64,000 nt of DNA from Paracoccaceae bacterium (GTDB taxonomy: Bacteria > Pseudomonadota > Alphaproteobacteria > Rhodobacterales > Rhodobacteraceae). Positions within the stretch are counted from its first letter, which is position 1, and each line of letters opens with the position of its first letter. Both the position numbers and the translations under genes were made by a program. Of the stretch, positions 50,342 to 60,912 are shown one piece after another. Below the pieces are notes generated by a model that made no database searches, had not been told where the DNA came from, and saw only the letters and a list, made by a program, of their open reading frames with translations. The stretch covers positions 1 to 64,000 of the forward strand of contig JAFIEF010000005.1 in the NCBI GenBank assembly GCA_020832655.1. The letters are read 5' to 3'.

Positions 50342-53300
50342 TCAGTCGCTCATCGCCGCCAGAAGCTGGGCATTGCCCCCTGATGCGGTGGTGTCGATGC
50401 ACAGGTGACGTTCCCAAAGCGCATGAGCGGTGTCGGGCAAGTCGGTGATCACCGGCAGGATCGGCCCGTCACGGCGGGCCAGTGCCTGCGCGATCTGGCG
50501 CGCCTGATCCTGTGGCCCCCAGAAGATCACGCCTGAAAACCCGTCCAGCCGTTCCAGCCCGTCGGGGATGCCCGGCAATTCCACCGCCCGCCCGCCCAGC
50601 GCACGGATTGCATTCGCCTGCTCGGTGGATTGCGCGGGGTCAGGGCCAAGACACAGCAAGGGCGCACGCGGGCTGTGGCGCAGCCGGTTCGATTCGCCCG
50701 TAGGGCCGGGCAATTCCTGCGCGGCAGGCAGGGCCGCCGGGTCAGCAGGCGCTGCGGCAGCAATCGCGGCAACTGCCGCATCAAAACTGACAGCCGCGGC
50801 AGGCTGGGCACCGGGCGCGACCTGCGCACGCGCGAAGCGGGGCAGGTAATGCGGCCCGCCCGCCTTGGGGCCAGTGCCCGAAAGCCCCTCGCCCCCGAAA
50901 GGCTGGCTGCCCACAATCGCGCCGATCTGGTTGCGGTTGACATAGGCATTGCCGACATGAACCCGATCCACCACATGCTGAACGCGGCTGTCGATGCGCG
51001 TATGCAACCCGAAGGTCAGCCCGTAGCCCTTGGCGTTGATATCGTCGATCACGCGATCCAGATCGCGCGCCTTGAAGCGGGCCACATGCAGCACCGGGCC
51101 AAACACCTCGCGGTCCAGATCGCCAATGCCGCTGACGCGCAGCGCGACAGGCGCGATGAAGGTACCGCCATCGGGTGCGTCCAATTCATGCAGCACACGG
51201 CCTTCACTGCGCGCCTGCGCGACATAGGCGGCGATCTGGTCGCACGCCTGGCTGTCGATGACCGGGCCGACATCGATGGCCAGATGCCACGGATCACCCA
51301 GCCGCAATTCCTGCATCGCGCCGAACAGCATTTCTTCCACTTCCGGCGCGACATCTTCCTGAAGATACAGGCAGCGCAGCGCCGAACAGCGTTGCCCCGC
51401 CGATTGGAAGCTGGAGGCCAGAATATCCCTTATCGCCTGTTCCGGCAGGGCCGTGCTGTCCACGATCATCGCATTCAGCCCGCCGGTTTCGGCAATCAGC
51501 GGCGCATCGGGGGCCAGATGCTGCGCCATTGCGCGCCGGATCAGCAGCGCGGTTTCGGTCGAGCCGGTGAAGGCCACACCATTGATGCGCGGATCAGAAC
51601 TCAGCGCCGCCCCGACAATCCCGCCCTGACCGGGCAGAAGTTGCAACACCTCGGGCGGGACACCGGCCTTGTGCAGCAACCCGGTGGCGAAATGGGCAAT
51701 CAGCGGGGTCTGTTCGGCAGGTTTGGCCAGCACACCATTGCCTGCGGCCAGCGCGCCCGCAATCTGGCCGGTAAAGATTGCCAGCGGAAAGTTCCAGGGG
51801 CTGATGCAGGTGAACACCCCGCGCGCGGGCATGGTCAGTTCCGCAGCCTGAAGGGCGTAGTAGCGCAGGAAATCCACCGCCTCGCGCAATTCGCCCACGG
51901 CATCAAGCTGCGACTTGCCTGCCTCGCGCGCCAGAATCGCGAAGATGGGGCCAAATTCTTCCTCATAGAGATCGGCCGCGCGGTTCAGCACCGCCGCGCG
52001 GGTGGCAGTGTCAGCGCCCCACGGCATCGCGGCGTCCAGCGCGGTCTGCACATCTTCGGGCGTGGCCTCGGTCACTGTGCCCAACATGTCGGCATGATCG
52101 GCAGGGTTCACAACCTCTTTGGGCGTGCCGCTTTGCAGCGCGCCTGCAATCAGGGGGGCGGCATCAAACCGGGCGGCACGGAACGGCGCGCGGGCGGTCT
52201 CGATCTGGTCAAGATCGTGCTTGCAGGCCAGATCCCAGCCGCGCGCATTGCGCCGCTCTTGTCCGAACAGTTCCGGCCCGGTGGCAAGCCTGGGGTTGCG
52301 CCCTTCGGGCAAGGCATCAAGCGCGGCAAAGGGGCAGGCCGCCACTTCGGCAGGGGGGACATCTTCATCCACGATCTGATTGACGAAGGACGAATTCGCC
52401 CCGTTTTCCAAAAGCCGCCGCACCAAATAGGCCAGCAGATCCTTATGCGCCCCAACCGGCGCATAGATGCGGCAGCGCGTGCCATTGCGGGTCAGCACCA
52501 GATCATGCAGCGCCTCGCCCATGCCATGCAGGCGCTGGAATTCATAATCCAGCGCGCTGACCCGCATCTGCGCGGCCATATGCAGCACGGCGGCGACGGA
52601 ATGCGCGTTATGCGTGGCGAATTGCGGATAGATCCGGTCAGTCATGCCCAGAAGCTTGCGCGCGCAGGCAATGAAATTGACATCCGCCGCCGGTTTCCGG
52701 GTCAGCAGCGGAAAGCCATCCAGCCCCATCACCTGCGCGCGCTTGATCTCGGTATCCCAATAGGCGCCCTTGACCAGCCGCACCATCAGCTTGCGATCAA
52801 GCCTTTCGGCAGTGCCATGCAGCCAGTCCAGCACATCGGCTGCGCGCGGGCCATAGGCCTGCACCACCACGCCAAAGCCGTCCCAGCCTTCCAGCGCCGG
52901 GTCGCGCAGCACTTCGCCGATTACCTCCAGCGACAATGCCAGCCGGTCCTGTTCCTCTGCATCAATATTGAAGCCCAGCCCCATCGCCGCCGCCAGCCGC
53001 GCCAATTCGCGCAGCCGCGGCACCAGCTCGGTCATTACCCGGTCGCGCTGTGCCAGCTCATAGCGCGGATGCAGCGCCGAGAGCTTCACCGAAATGCCCG
53101 GATTGGAACGAATATCATTGCCGGTGGCGCGCGCGCCGATATTGCGGATCGCATCGCGATAGGCGGTATGATAGCGCTGCGCATCCTTCATCGTGCGCGC
53201 GGCTTCGCCCAGCATGTCATAGGAATAGCTGTAACCCTTGGCCTCCATGCTGGCAGCGCGGGTCATGGCAGCGTCAATGGTTTCGCCCAGCACGAATTGG

Positions 53301-53806
53301 CGGCCCATTTCCTTCATCGCGCGCCCGACGGCCGTGCGGATCACCGGTTCACCCAACCGCTTGAGCGCGCCACGCAACACCTGCACCGGGCTTTTGCTGC
53401 CCTCATCCAGAACGCGCCCGGTCAGCATAAGCGCCCAGGTCGAGGCATTGACCAGGCTGGAAGAGGAACGCCCCAGATGCCTGCCCCAATCCGAAGGCGC
53501 GATCTTGTCTTCGATCAGATCATCAATGGTGGCCGCATCAGGAACGCGCAACAGCGCCTCTGCCAGACACATCAGCGCGATGCCTTCATCAGTGGACAGG
53601 CCATATTCGGCCAGAAACACCTCCATCAGGCCGGGGGCGGCGCTGGTACGAATATCATGCACAAGCGCTGCGGCCTGTTCGACGATTTCGGCGCGCGCAG
53701 ACGCATCCAGCGCGGCCATGTCGCGCGCAGCGGCCATCACGCCGGCCTCTTCGCGCAATATCGCATCGGTGATCTGGGCAGGCAAAGGGGGCAGTGTTGT
53801 GGTCAT
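50342..53806 (-). CDS. putA: Bifunctional proline dehydrogenase / L-glutamate gamma-semialdehyde dehydrogenase
   Basis: PRODH domain (DALEGWDGFGVVVQAYGPRAADVLDWL; RLVKGAYWDTEIKRAQ) plus P5CDH (SPWNFPLAIFTGQIAGALAAGN; FTGSTETALLIRR; QSAGQRCSALRCL). Confidence 0.97.
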   Translation of the reverse strand: MTTTLPPLPAQITDAILREEAGVMAAARDMAALDASARAEIVEQAAALVHDIRTSAAPGLMEVFLAEYGLSTDEGIALMCLAEALLRVPDAATIDDLIEDKIAPSDWGRHLGRSSSSLVNASTWALMLTGRVLDEGSKSPVQVLRGALKRLGEPVIRTAVGRAMKEMGRQFVLGETIDAAMTRAASMEAKGYSYSYDMLGEAARTMKDAQRYHTAYRDAIRNIGARATGNDIRSNPGISVKLSALHPRYELAQRDRVMTELVPRLRELARLAAAMGLGFNIDAEEQDRLALSLEVIGEVLRDPALEGWDGFGVVVQAYGPRAADVLDWLHGTAERLDRKLMVRLVKGAYWDTEIKRAQVMGLDGFPLLTRKPAADVNFIACARKLLGMTDRIYPQFATHNAHSVAAVLHMAAQMRVSALDYEFQRLHGMGEALHDLVLTRNGTRCRIYAPVGAHKDLLAYLVRRLLENGANSSFVNQIVDEDVPPAEVAACPFAALDALPEGRNPRLATGPELFGQERRNARGWDLACKHDLDQIETARAPFRAARFDAAPLIAGALQSGTPKEVVNPADHADMLGTVTEATPEDVQTALDAAMPWGADTATRAAVLNRAADLYEEEFGPIFAILAREAGKSQLDAVGELREAVDFLRYYALQAAELTMPARGVFTCISPWNFPLAIFTGQIAGALAAGNGVLAKPAEQTPLIAHFATGLLHKAGVPPEVLQLLPGQGGIVGAALSSDPRINGVAFTGSTETALLIRRAMAQHLAPDAPLIAETGGLNAMIVDSTALPEQAIRDILASSFQSAGQRCSALRCLYLQEDVAPEVEEMLFGAMQELRLGDPWHLAIDVGPVIDSQACDQIAAYVAQARSEGRVLHELDAPDGGTFIAPVALRVSGIGDLDREVFGPVLHVARFKARDLDRVIDDINAKGYGLTFGLHTRIDSRVQHVVDRVHVGNAYVNRNQIGAIVGSQPFGGEGLSGTGPKAGGPHYLPRFARAQVAPGAQPAAAVSFDAAVAAIAAAAPADPAALPAAQELPGPTGESNRLRHSPRAPLLCLGPDPAQSTEQANAIRALGGRAVELPGIPDGLERLDGFSGVIFWGPQDQARQIAQALARRDGPILPVITDLPDTAHALWERHLCIDTTASGGNAQLLAAMSD

Positions 53807-53922
53807 GGCGGCTTTCCCTGTCGGAACTATGGACCGAGTATGCCACATAGTCCCGTTGAATACTGCCCGAATTATGATATTCAACACATCAAACGCCTGT
53901 ATTTTTGAAAGGATGCAAGACA

Positions 53923-54393
53923 ATGGCCCGCATCAAGCTGGACAGTTTCGACCACGCCATCTTGCGGATCATGGCTGTCGATGGGCGGCTAAGCGTGACC
54001 GAACTGGCGACGCGGATCGGGCTGACCAAATCGCCCACCCAGACCAGATTGCGGCGGCTGGAAGAACAGGGCGTGATTCAGGGCTATCGCGCGCTGATCG
54101 ACCCGCATCAGATCGGCATGGCCCATATCGCCTTTGTCGAGGTCAAGCTGTCCGATACCCGCGAAGCGGCGTTGCAAAGCTTCAACGCCGCGGCGCGCAC
54201 TGTACCCGAGATAGAGGAATGCCACCTGATCGCCGGGGCGTTCGACTATCTGCTGAAAGTGCGCTCGCGCGATATCGCAGCCTATCGGCAGGTTCTGGCC
54301 GAACATATTTCGGGGCTGCCGCATGTCACCTCGACCTCTACCCATGTGGTGATGGAAGCGGTCAAGGAAACCGGGGCGCAGCCGGTTTTCTGA
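53923..54393 (+). CDS. Lrp/AsnC family regulator, divergent to putA (putative putR)
   Basis: MARIKLDSFDHAILRIMAVDGRLSVTELATRIGLTKSPTQTRLRRLEEQGVI; divergent orientation to putA. Confidence 0.92.
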   Translation: MARIKLDSFDHAILRIMAVDGRLSVTELATRIGLTKSPTQTRLRRLEEQGVIQGYRALIDPHQIGMAHIAFVEVKLSDTREAALQSFNAAARTVPEIEECHLIAGAFDYLLKVRSRDIAAYRQVLAEHISGLPHVTSTSTHVVMEAVKETGAQPVF

Positions 54394-54422
54394 CCCGCAG
54401 CATATGGGCGCAGCCCGCGGGT

Positions 54423-55646
54423 TTAGCGCCGCCTTGCCGTCATGACTGAAACAGGCCCGGCGCGCAGGATCAGCCGGTCCGGGCCATCAAGATCGAAGCC
54501 CGTAGCCTGTTCCAGCGCATCTAGAAAGCGCAGTTCCAGATTTTGCAGCGCAACCGGGCAGGCCAGACGGGTGGTGCCCAGATCGGATATCTGAAGCATT
54601 TCCTCGACTATGGTGGCGGTGCCGACATAGCGGTTGCAGGCGGCACGGCCCGTGATCTGGTCGCTTGCGAATGCCAGTGTCAGTTCGGGCATATCGGGCT
54701 GGGTGGGGTCAACCGCCAGATTGAACAGCGATGTCACCAACCAGCTTCCACCACGCAGCAGGCTCAGCGGGTTTCCCGCGCAGCCGATGCTTGGTGGAAC
54801 TTCTGGCGACAAGGTCAGGTGGGCGGTTATCGGATAGGGCACCGCAGCCGTGCGAAACCGGCATTGCTGATCGACCAGTTGCAGTGTCAGCGACTCGCCC
54901 TCGAAGGTCAGCCTGCCATCACCGTCGCGTCGTGCCAGCAACGCTACCTTGGTGTCGGGGTCATGGGGCAGTGCGGGAATGTCCAGAATTGCCCCGGCAA
55001 GCGTCAGATCGATCTGCCATCCCTGTTCGGATTCTGCCCGCGCCGTCACCGGCAGCACCGGCGGGAAGGGGACCGGGGCGCATTCGGTTTCGGGCTGGTC
55101 GGGCAGTTGCAGCATCAGCCGCGCGCCGTGATCGTGCAGCCTGGCGCCATCATCGGCGACCAGCGGCGCACTGACATCATCGCCTGCGGCCGGGCTGAAC
55201 AGGCGCATGGGCGCAGGGGCGGTCATGCGCAACCCGTCGCCATCGGGGGCCAGATCGATGCGTGTGTCATCGGCGCACAGCCAGCGCGCACGAAAACCCA
55301 GCGCCAGAAGCGGCTCCAGCGTTGCGGTGATATCGCTTTGGCCGGGTTCAAGTTCCAGCCGGGCAGTTTGCGCGCGCATCTGCCCCTGTTCCACCAGCCC
55401 TGCCTGCACATGCGTCACCTGCCTGGGCAGTGGCGAAAAGACAAGGCTTGCCGAGCTCTCGCCCGGCACTACCGGCAGATGTTGCGCCGCCAGAATCTGG
55501 CCTGTGCTGTCAAGCAGAACGGCGGCGATTTCCTTGGGCTGGTCCAGCGTGGCCACCCAGTCCAGCGTGACCGCCAGATCGCGCGCGGCACCCGCGACCG
55601 GTAGGGCCAGTGCAGCTGTCAGGGCGGCAGGCAAGAGGCAGCGCAT
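54423..55646 (-). CDS. YbaY/META-domain-like secreted protein
   Basis: Signal peptide MRCLLPAALTAALALPVAGA; C-terminal LTLAFASDQITGRAACNRYVGTATIVEEMLQISDLGTTRLACP (META-like). Confidence 0.75.
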   Translation of the reverse strand: MRCLLPAALTAALALPVAGAARDLAVTLDWVATLDQPKEIAAVLLDSTGQILAAQHLPVVPGESSASLVFSPLPRQVTHVQAGLVEQGQMRAQTARLELEPGQSDITATLEPLLALGFRARWLCADDTRIDLAPDGDGLRMTAPAPMRLFSPAAGDDVSAPLVADDGARLHDHGARLMLQLPDQPETECAPVPFPPVLPVTARAESEQGWQIDLTLAGAILDIPALPHDPDTKVALLARRDGDGRLTFEGESLTLQLVDQQCRFRTAAVPYPITAHLTLSPEVPPSIGCAGNPLSLLRGGSWLVTSLFNLAVDPTQPDMPELTLAFASDQITGRAACNRYVGTATIVEEMLQISDLGTTRLACPVALQNLELRFLDALEQATGFDLDGPDRLILRAGPVSVMTARRR

Positions 55647-55751
55647 TCCATGCTCCGGGGGGCAGACAACACAAGGTTCACCCCGTGCATAGCCCAAGGC
55701 GCTGCCTTGCAGCAAGCGGGTCGCAGAAGCGTGATGTCGCTGTGTTGCTGC

Positions 55752-56315
55752 TCAGGCGCGCTCGGAATACTCGAAGGTTTCTGTATTCACGACAATGTCT
55801 TCATCCTGCCCGACGAAAGGCGGAACCAGAATACGCAGCCCGTTATCCAGCACTGCAGGCTTGAAGCTGTTTGCTGCGGTCTGGCCCTTTACCACCGGCT
55901 CGGTCTCGACGACCTTGCACACGACTTTCTGCGGCAGGGTGATGTTCAGCGCTTCTTCGCCATAATACTCGACCGTGACAGTCATGCCATCTTGCAGGAA
56001 AGGGCGACGTTCGCCCAGAATTTCGGCATCCAGCTCGATCTGTTCAAAGCTCTCCATGTCCATCACCACCAGACGGCCATCGCTTTCATACAGGAATTGC
56101 TGGTCTTTCTGTTCCAGCCGCACCCGTTCCACCTTGTCGTCGGAACGGAAGCGTTCATTCAGCTTGCGCCCGTCGCGCAGGTTCTTCAACTCGACCTGTG
56201 CGAAGGCACCGCCCTTGCCGGGCTTGACATGGCTGACCTTGACCGCCGCCCAAAGGCCGCCTGCATGTTCCAGCACATTGCCGGGGCGAATTTCGTTACC
56301 ATTGATCTTGGGCAT
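55752..56315 (-). CDS. efp: Elongation factor P
   Basis: [68 protein letters not shown]. Confidence 0.97.
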   Translation of the reverse strand: MPKINGNEIRPGNVLEHAGGLWAAVKVSHVKPGKGGAFAQVELKNLRDGRKLNERFRSDDKVERVRLEQKDQQFLYESDGRLVVMDMESFEQIELDAEILGERRPFLQDGMTVTVEYYGEEALNITLPQKVVCKVVETEPVVKGQTAANSFKPAVLDNGLRILVPPFVGQDEDIVVNTETFEYSERA

Positions 56316-56525
56316 GAACAGAACCTTGCGCCAGTGCATTGAAGATGAAGACAGCGTCCCTATATCGGCAGCAGCCAGGGGTGGCAAGAATGATGAAACC
56401 GGCAATTCCCCGCCGCCATGCGCCTGATGCATGGCTGGTATGCGCCAAGGGTGTAGCGAATCACTCTGCAAACCACGTATGCAGCGCAGAGCGGTGAATG
56501 CAAGAGCAAGAACAAGGAATACAAG

Positions 56526-56849
56526 ATGTTTGACGGTGCAGACGGGACGGCCTTTACCCATGAGCAGGGGGCCCGCGCCCGGAAACTCTTTGCGGCTGTC
56601 GTTCTGGCGGCGTTGGATGACGCGATTGTCGATGACAAGAAATACGGCAATGGCCCGGAACAGATTGCCCGCTGGGCACGTTCGCGCGATGGGCGCGAAG
56701 TGCTGACCTGCGCCGGGATCGACCCAAATGAGCGCGTGGTCAAGGGTCTGATGGAATTCGTGGCCAAGGGTGTGCGCACCTCTGTCGCGCTGTCGCGCGA
56801 GGAAAGCGAGCGTCGCAATGCCGCCGCAGCGGCGGCCGAAGCCGCCTGA
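56526..56849 (+). CDS. Small conserved hypothetical protein
   Basis: 107 aa [53 protein letters not shown]; plausible codon usage, divergent to efp. Confidence 0.65.
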   Translation: MFDGADGTAFTHEQGARARKLFAAVVLAALDDAIVDDKKYGNGPEQIARWARSRDGREVLTCAGIDPNERVVKGLMEFVAKGVRTSVALSREESERRNAAAAAAEAA

Positions 56850-56924
56850 TATCCACCACAACCCGAATGAATTGCCCTGCGTCGCGCGCCGATGCAGGGT
56901 TTTTTCATGCGCGCCCGCGTCGCC

Positions 56925-57710
56925 TCAACCCGCAAGAAAGCTGTCAATGGCCTGTGCGACCGCAGACGCATGGGTGATGGGCAGCATATGGCCTGCTTGC
57001 GGGATTTCAACGCAGGTGGCCTGCGGCAGCCTTGCCGCCAGATTGCGGGCGATGGCGCCAGCAACGGGCGGCGAGGCGGCACCATTCAGCAGCAGGCAGG
57101 GGTGGGGCTGCGCCTCCAGCCGGCCCGGCGCCAGCATCCCGGCATTGTCATCATGAATGGCTGGCGCGGTAGCTTCAATCAGCGCCATCATCCCCGCCAG
57201 CCGGTCCTGTTCATGCGTGGGCAGGACATCAAAGCCCGCCCCACCCCCCCAGCGCGCCAGAAACCCGCGCGCCGCAGCGTGGCAATCCCCCGCCGCCATC
57301 GCCTGCGCCAAAGCCGCATCATGGCACCCATTGTCGTCAAATTCCGGCGTGCCGCGCGCCGCAGAGTAGAGCACCGGCTCTATCAGCACCAGCGCGCGCA
57401 CGAAATCTGGCTGTTCCAACGCCAGACGCAGCGCCACGGTCGCGCCGAAGGAATGCCCGATCAGGATCGCGGGCCTATCCCCTGTCAGGGCTTCGCGCGC
57501 ATGATCGGTGCAGATGCGGTGATAATCGCCCTGCCCGTCCCAAGCCGCCGATGCCCCATGCCCCGGAAGGTCAAACGCATGCGCTCGCAGCGGCGTGCTC
57601 AGCGCCGCGCGCAGTCTTGTCCAGTCACGGCTGCGCCCCAGCGCGCAGTGAATGAACAGCGCCGGGGGGCCGTCGCTGCCGCCCAGATCATGGGTCGCAA
57701 TCTGGCTCAA
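56925..57710 (-). CDS. Alpha/beta hydrolase
   Basis: ALFIHCALGRSRDW...AFDLPGHGASAAWDG...ILIGHSFGATVALRLALE (GHSFG). Confidence 0.92.
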   Translation of the reverse strand: MSQIATHDLGGSDGPPALFIHCALGRSRDWTRLRAALSTPLRAHAFDLPGHGASAAWDGQGDYHRICTDHAREALTGDRPAILIGHSFGATVALRLALEQPDFVRALVLIEPVLYSAARGTPEFDDNGCHDAALAQAMAAGDCHAAARGFLARWGGGAGFDVLPTHEQDRLAGMMALIEATAPAIHDDNAGMLAPGRLEAQPHPCLLLNGAASPPVAGAIARNLAARLPQATCVEIPQAGHMLPITHASAVAQAIDSFLAG

Positions 57711-58303
57711 ATGGTGACACCCAGATGCGCGGCCAGAAAATCCAGCCGGTCCTGCCCCCAGAAGCGCTGATCATCCACCACGAAGAAGGGCACGCCGAAC
57801 ACTCCTGCGGCCACGGCCTCTTCCAGATTGCGCGGATAAATCTCTGCCCCTTGCAGCATGCCGCTGAAGGCAAGGCCCGGATCAAACCCGGCAGCAGCCA
57901 GACAGTCGCGGATCACCTCATCCTCGGCGATATCGCGATCTTCTTCCCAGCAGGCGCGGGTCAGGCCAGTGACAAGTGCGGCAATATCCCCGCCCCCCGC
58001 TTCCTGCGCCGCGATGATGGCATAGGATGCCGGGGCCGCGTTGGTGGGAAAATGCGCCGGCCGGGGCTTCAGCGGAACATCCAGCCTTTTGGCCCAGCGC
58101 GCCAGCTCCTGCAGGCGATAGGCCTTGCGGCTATCATGGCGGTCAGCCAGTGCCTGCCCGCCAGTGCGCTGGAACAGCGCTGTCGGATCAACCGGCTTGT
58201 AGCGCAGCGTCGCGCCCGCAGCTTCGCCGATCTGCGCCGGCCGGGTGCCTGCCAGATGGGTCCAGGGCGAAATCGGGCTTAGATAATAGTCGATCTGCGG
58301 CAT
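57707..58303 (-). CDS. 2-hydroxychromene-2-carboxylate isomerase-like (DsbA superfamily)
   Basis: IDYYLSPISPWTHLAGTRPAQIGEAAGATLRYKPVD...FGVPFFVVDDQRFWGQDRLDFLAAHLG. Confidence 0.9.
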   Translation of the reverse strand: MPQIDYYLSPISPWTHLAGTRPAQIGEAAGATLRYKPVDPTALFQRTGGQALADRHDSRKAYRLQELARWAKRLDVPLKPRPAHFPTNAAPASYAIIAAQEAGGGDIAALVTGLTRACWEEDRDIAEDEVIRDCLAAAGFDPGLAFSGMLQGAEIYPRNLEEAVAAGVFGVPFFVVDDQRFWGQDRLDFLAAHLGVTI

Positions 58304-58397
58304 TTGGCACGGTCCTTATCGGGGGCGGTTTGCAAGACCGTAGCGGGGTGGTAAGCGGTGTCAATCATCCTCGAATCCTGCAAGGACATGCTGCCCC

Positions 58398-59414
58398 ATG
58401 ATCGACCGCACCGAACCCAAGCTGATTGCCGGCAATTCCAACCAACAACTGGCAAAATCCATTGCGCGCCGGATGTCGCTGCATCGGGGCATGCAGGTCG
58501 ATCTGGTCGATGCGCGGGTCGAACGCTTCAATGATGGCGAGGTGTTCGTCGAGGTGTTCGAAAATGTCCGTGGCGAGGACATGTTCATCATCCAGTCGAC
58601 ATCGAAACCGGCCAATGACCATTTGATGGAACTGCTGATCATCGCCGATGCGCTGAAGCGGTCATCCGCAGCGCGGATCACGGCGGTGATTCCCTATTTC
58701 GGCTATGCGCGGCAGGATCGCCGCACCAAAGCACGCACGCCGATCTCGGCCAAGCTGGTCGCCAATATGATCGCGCAGGCGGGGATAGAGCGCATCCTGA
58801 CGCTGGATTTGCACGCCGCGCAGATTCAGGGCTTTTTCGACATCCCGGTGGACAACCTCTATGCCGCGCCGGTCTTCGCGCTGGATGTGCTGCATAATTT
58901 CAAGGGGCGGCTGGCGGATGTGACCGTCGTGTCACCCGATGTTGGCGGTGTGGCGCGCGCACGCGAGCTGGCCAAGCGCATCGGCTGCGCGCTGGCGATT
59001 GTCGACAAGCGGCGGGAAAAACCCGGCGAGGTGGCCGAAATGACCGTAATCGGGGACGTGAAGGGCAAGACCTGCATCATCGTCGATGACATCTGCGACA
59101 CTGCGGGCACATTGTGCAAGGCCGCCGAAGTGCTGATAGAGGCCGGCGCAACCGAGGTGCACAGCTATATCACCCACGGCGTGCTGTCCGGTCCGGCGGT
59201 CGAACGGATCACCAATTCGGTGATGAAATCGCTGGTGATCACCGACTCGATTGCGCCCACCGACGCGGTCAAGGCCGCACCGAATATCCGCCTGGTTCCC
59301 ACCGCACCGATGTTCGCCCAAGGCATTCTGAACACATGGAAGGGCACTTCGGTCTCGTCGCTGTTTGGCACCGAAACGCTGAAGCCCATCTATGAAGGGC
59401 TTTACGGCGAGTAA
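58398..59414 (+). CDS. prs: Ribose-phosphate pyrophosphokinase
   Basis: [26 protein letters not shown]...[27 protein letters not shown]...[19 protein letters not shown]. Confidence 0.97.
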   Translation: MIDRTEPKLIAGNSNQQLAKSIARRMSLHRGMQVDLVDARVERFNDGEVFVEVFENVRGEDMFIIQSTSKPANDHLMELLIIADALKRSSAARITAVIPYFGYARQDRRTKARTPISAKLVANMIAQAGIERILTLDLHAAQIQGFFDIPVDNLYAAPVFALDVLHNFKGRLADVTVVSPDVGGVARARELAKRIGCALAIVDKRREKPGEVAEMTVIGDVKGKTCIIVDDICDTAGTLCKAAEVLIEAGATEVHSYITHGVLSGPAVERITNSVMKSLVITDSIAPTDAVKAAPNIRLVPTAPMFAQGILNTWKGTSVSSLFGTETLKPIYEGLYGE

Positions 59415-59445
59415 CACAGCATCGCGCTTGCCGGGCGTGGCGATG

Positions 59446-59769
59446 TCACTCCGGCGGCGTGTTGCGGCGCTTGCGGTCGGATTTCGGCAGCGAATCGACC
59501 GGGTCGAAATCATTGATGTCGCGCCGGTCCTTGCGCCGCGCTGCATTCCAGCGTGACAGCCCCAGCCAGACGCCAAGCCCGATCACCGCCCAGATAAGCC
59601 CCTGCACCACCACCGGCAGCCCCGGCACCAGCCAGACCAGCCCCGCGACCAGCGCGGCGGCGATGGCAAAACCCAGGGCAACATAAACCGGCGTCACCAT
59701 CTCTGCGATCAGCAGGATGACGGCAATGATGCCCCAGATGCTCCATTCCGGCAGGCCAAGGCTTTCCAT
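59446..59769 (-). CDS. NfeD-like membrane protein
   Basis: WGIIAVILLIAEMVTPVYVALGFAIAAALVAGLVW; adjacent to SPFH gene. Confidence 0.8.
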   Translation of the reverse strand: MESLGLPEWSIWGIIAVILLIAEMVTPVYVALGFAIAAALVAGLVWLVPGLPVVVQGLIWAVIGLGVWLGLSRWNAARRKDRRDINDFDPVDSLPKSDRKRRNTPPE

Positions 59770-59772
59770 ATG

Positions 59773-60627
59773 CTAGATATCCTTCAGGATGGCCGCCGCC
59801 TCGCGGAAGGCATTGGATGGCCCGCCCGGCAGCATGATCAGCTTGGCATTGTCCGATTTCGACAAGCCTTCCAGCGCCTCGATCTGCATGCGCGCAGTCT
59901 GGAAGGTCAGCGCCTCGCGCGCGTTCTCGCCTTCCAGCGATGCCGCGATGGCGCGGTTGGCCTCGGCATTGGCGTCGGCAATGGCGCGGATCGCATCGGC
60001 GCGGCGCTGCGCCTCGTAAAGTTCACCATCGGCGGCCAGTTCGGCGGCGCGGCGCAGGCCTTCGGCGCGGGTGATCGCAGCGCGGCGTTCACGTTCAGCG
60101 GCCAGAACCTCGGCCATCGCCTTCTGGGTGGTTTCATTCAGCTTCACATCGGTGATTTCCGAGCGCGAAATGCGAATGCCATACGTCTTGCCCGCATCTT
60201 CCAGCGCTTCCAGCAGCGCCACATTCAATGACCCGCGATCAGATTGCACGGCGTCCAGTTCCACCTTGCCCAGTTCCGAACGCACCAGCGATTGCACCAG
60301 ACCGATGACCAGATCATCGATCTTGTTCACCCGGAACACTGCTGCCTCGGGGTTCTCGATGCGGTAGACGACCAGCAACTGGCAGCCAAAGACGACATTG
60401 TCGGCCGAGACCACCTCCAGCGCGATGTCATTCAAGACCTGATCATTCACCGGCACCACCGAATGCACCCGGTCCAGAAACGGGATGATGATATTGACAC
60501 CCGCATCCAATGTGCGGTGATACGCACCCAGCCGCGTGATGACGAAATTCTGCGCCTGAGGCACGATCTTCAGCCCCATGATGACAATCAGCACCAGCAG
60601 AACGACAAGTGCGAGGATCAGTTCCAT
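59773..60627 (-). CDS. SPFH/Band 7 (paraslipin/QmcA-like) protein
   Basis: MGLKIVPQAQNFVITRLGAYHRTLDAGVNIIIPFLDRV...YGIRISRSEITDVKLNETTQKAMAEVLAAERERRAAITRAEG. Confidence 0.93.
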   Translation of the reverse strand: MELILALVVLLVLIVIMGLKIVPQAQNFVITRLGAYHRTLDAGVNIIIPFLDRVHSVVPVNDQVLNDIALEVVSADNVVFGCQLLVVYRIENPEAAVFRVNKIDDLVIGLVQSLVRSELGKVELDAVQSDRGSLNVALLEALEDAGKTYGIRISRSEITDVKLNETTQKAMAEVLAAERERRAAITRAEGLRRAAELAADGELYEAQRRADAIRAIADANAEANRAIAASLEGENAREALTFQTARMQIEALEGLSKSDNAKLIMLPGGPSNAFREAAAILKDI

Positions 60628-60847
60628 CAGGCAAACTCCTATATCAATGCCGCAGCGGGATGCATGGTTGCGCGAATTCCGCCCTTGTTCAACCTGTATC
60701 TGCGCGCCGCGCCGGGGCTGTCACGCCCGCTTCACGAAGCCGAGATCAGATCTGGAAAATCGCGCGGTCCGCACCAATGTGCTGTAGTATGACGTAGGAC
60801 CGGAACTCCGCGTCTTTACTTGTTACTGTCCCTCGTTCCGCACCTGT

Positions 60848-60872
60848 GCCCGGCCACTGGCCGGGCTTTTTT
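60848..60872 (+). terminator. Rho-independent terminator in the intergenic space between divergent genes
   Basis: gcccggcc-act-ggccgggc followed by tttttt. Confidence 0.85.
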
Positions 60873-60912
60873 CTGCTTGCAGGCGCGCGGGTTCTGACGC
60901 AGCTTCGCTGTC

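Noticed and set aside
50630-53908. 1092-aa ORF on + strand
   Set aside because: Antisense to putA; long stop-free antisense frames are a GC-bias artefact here.
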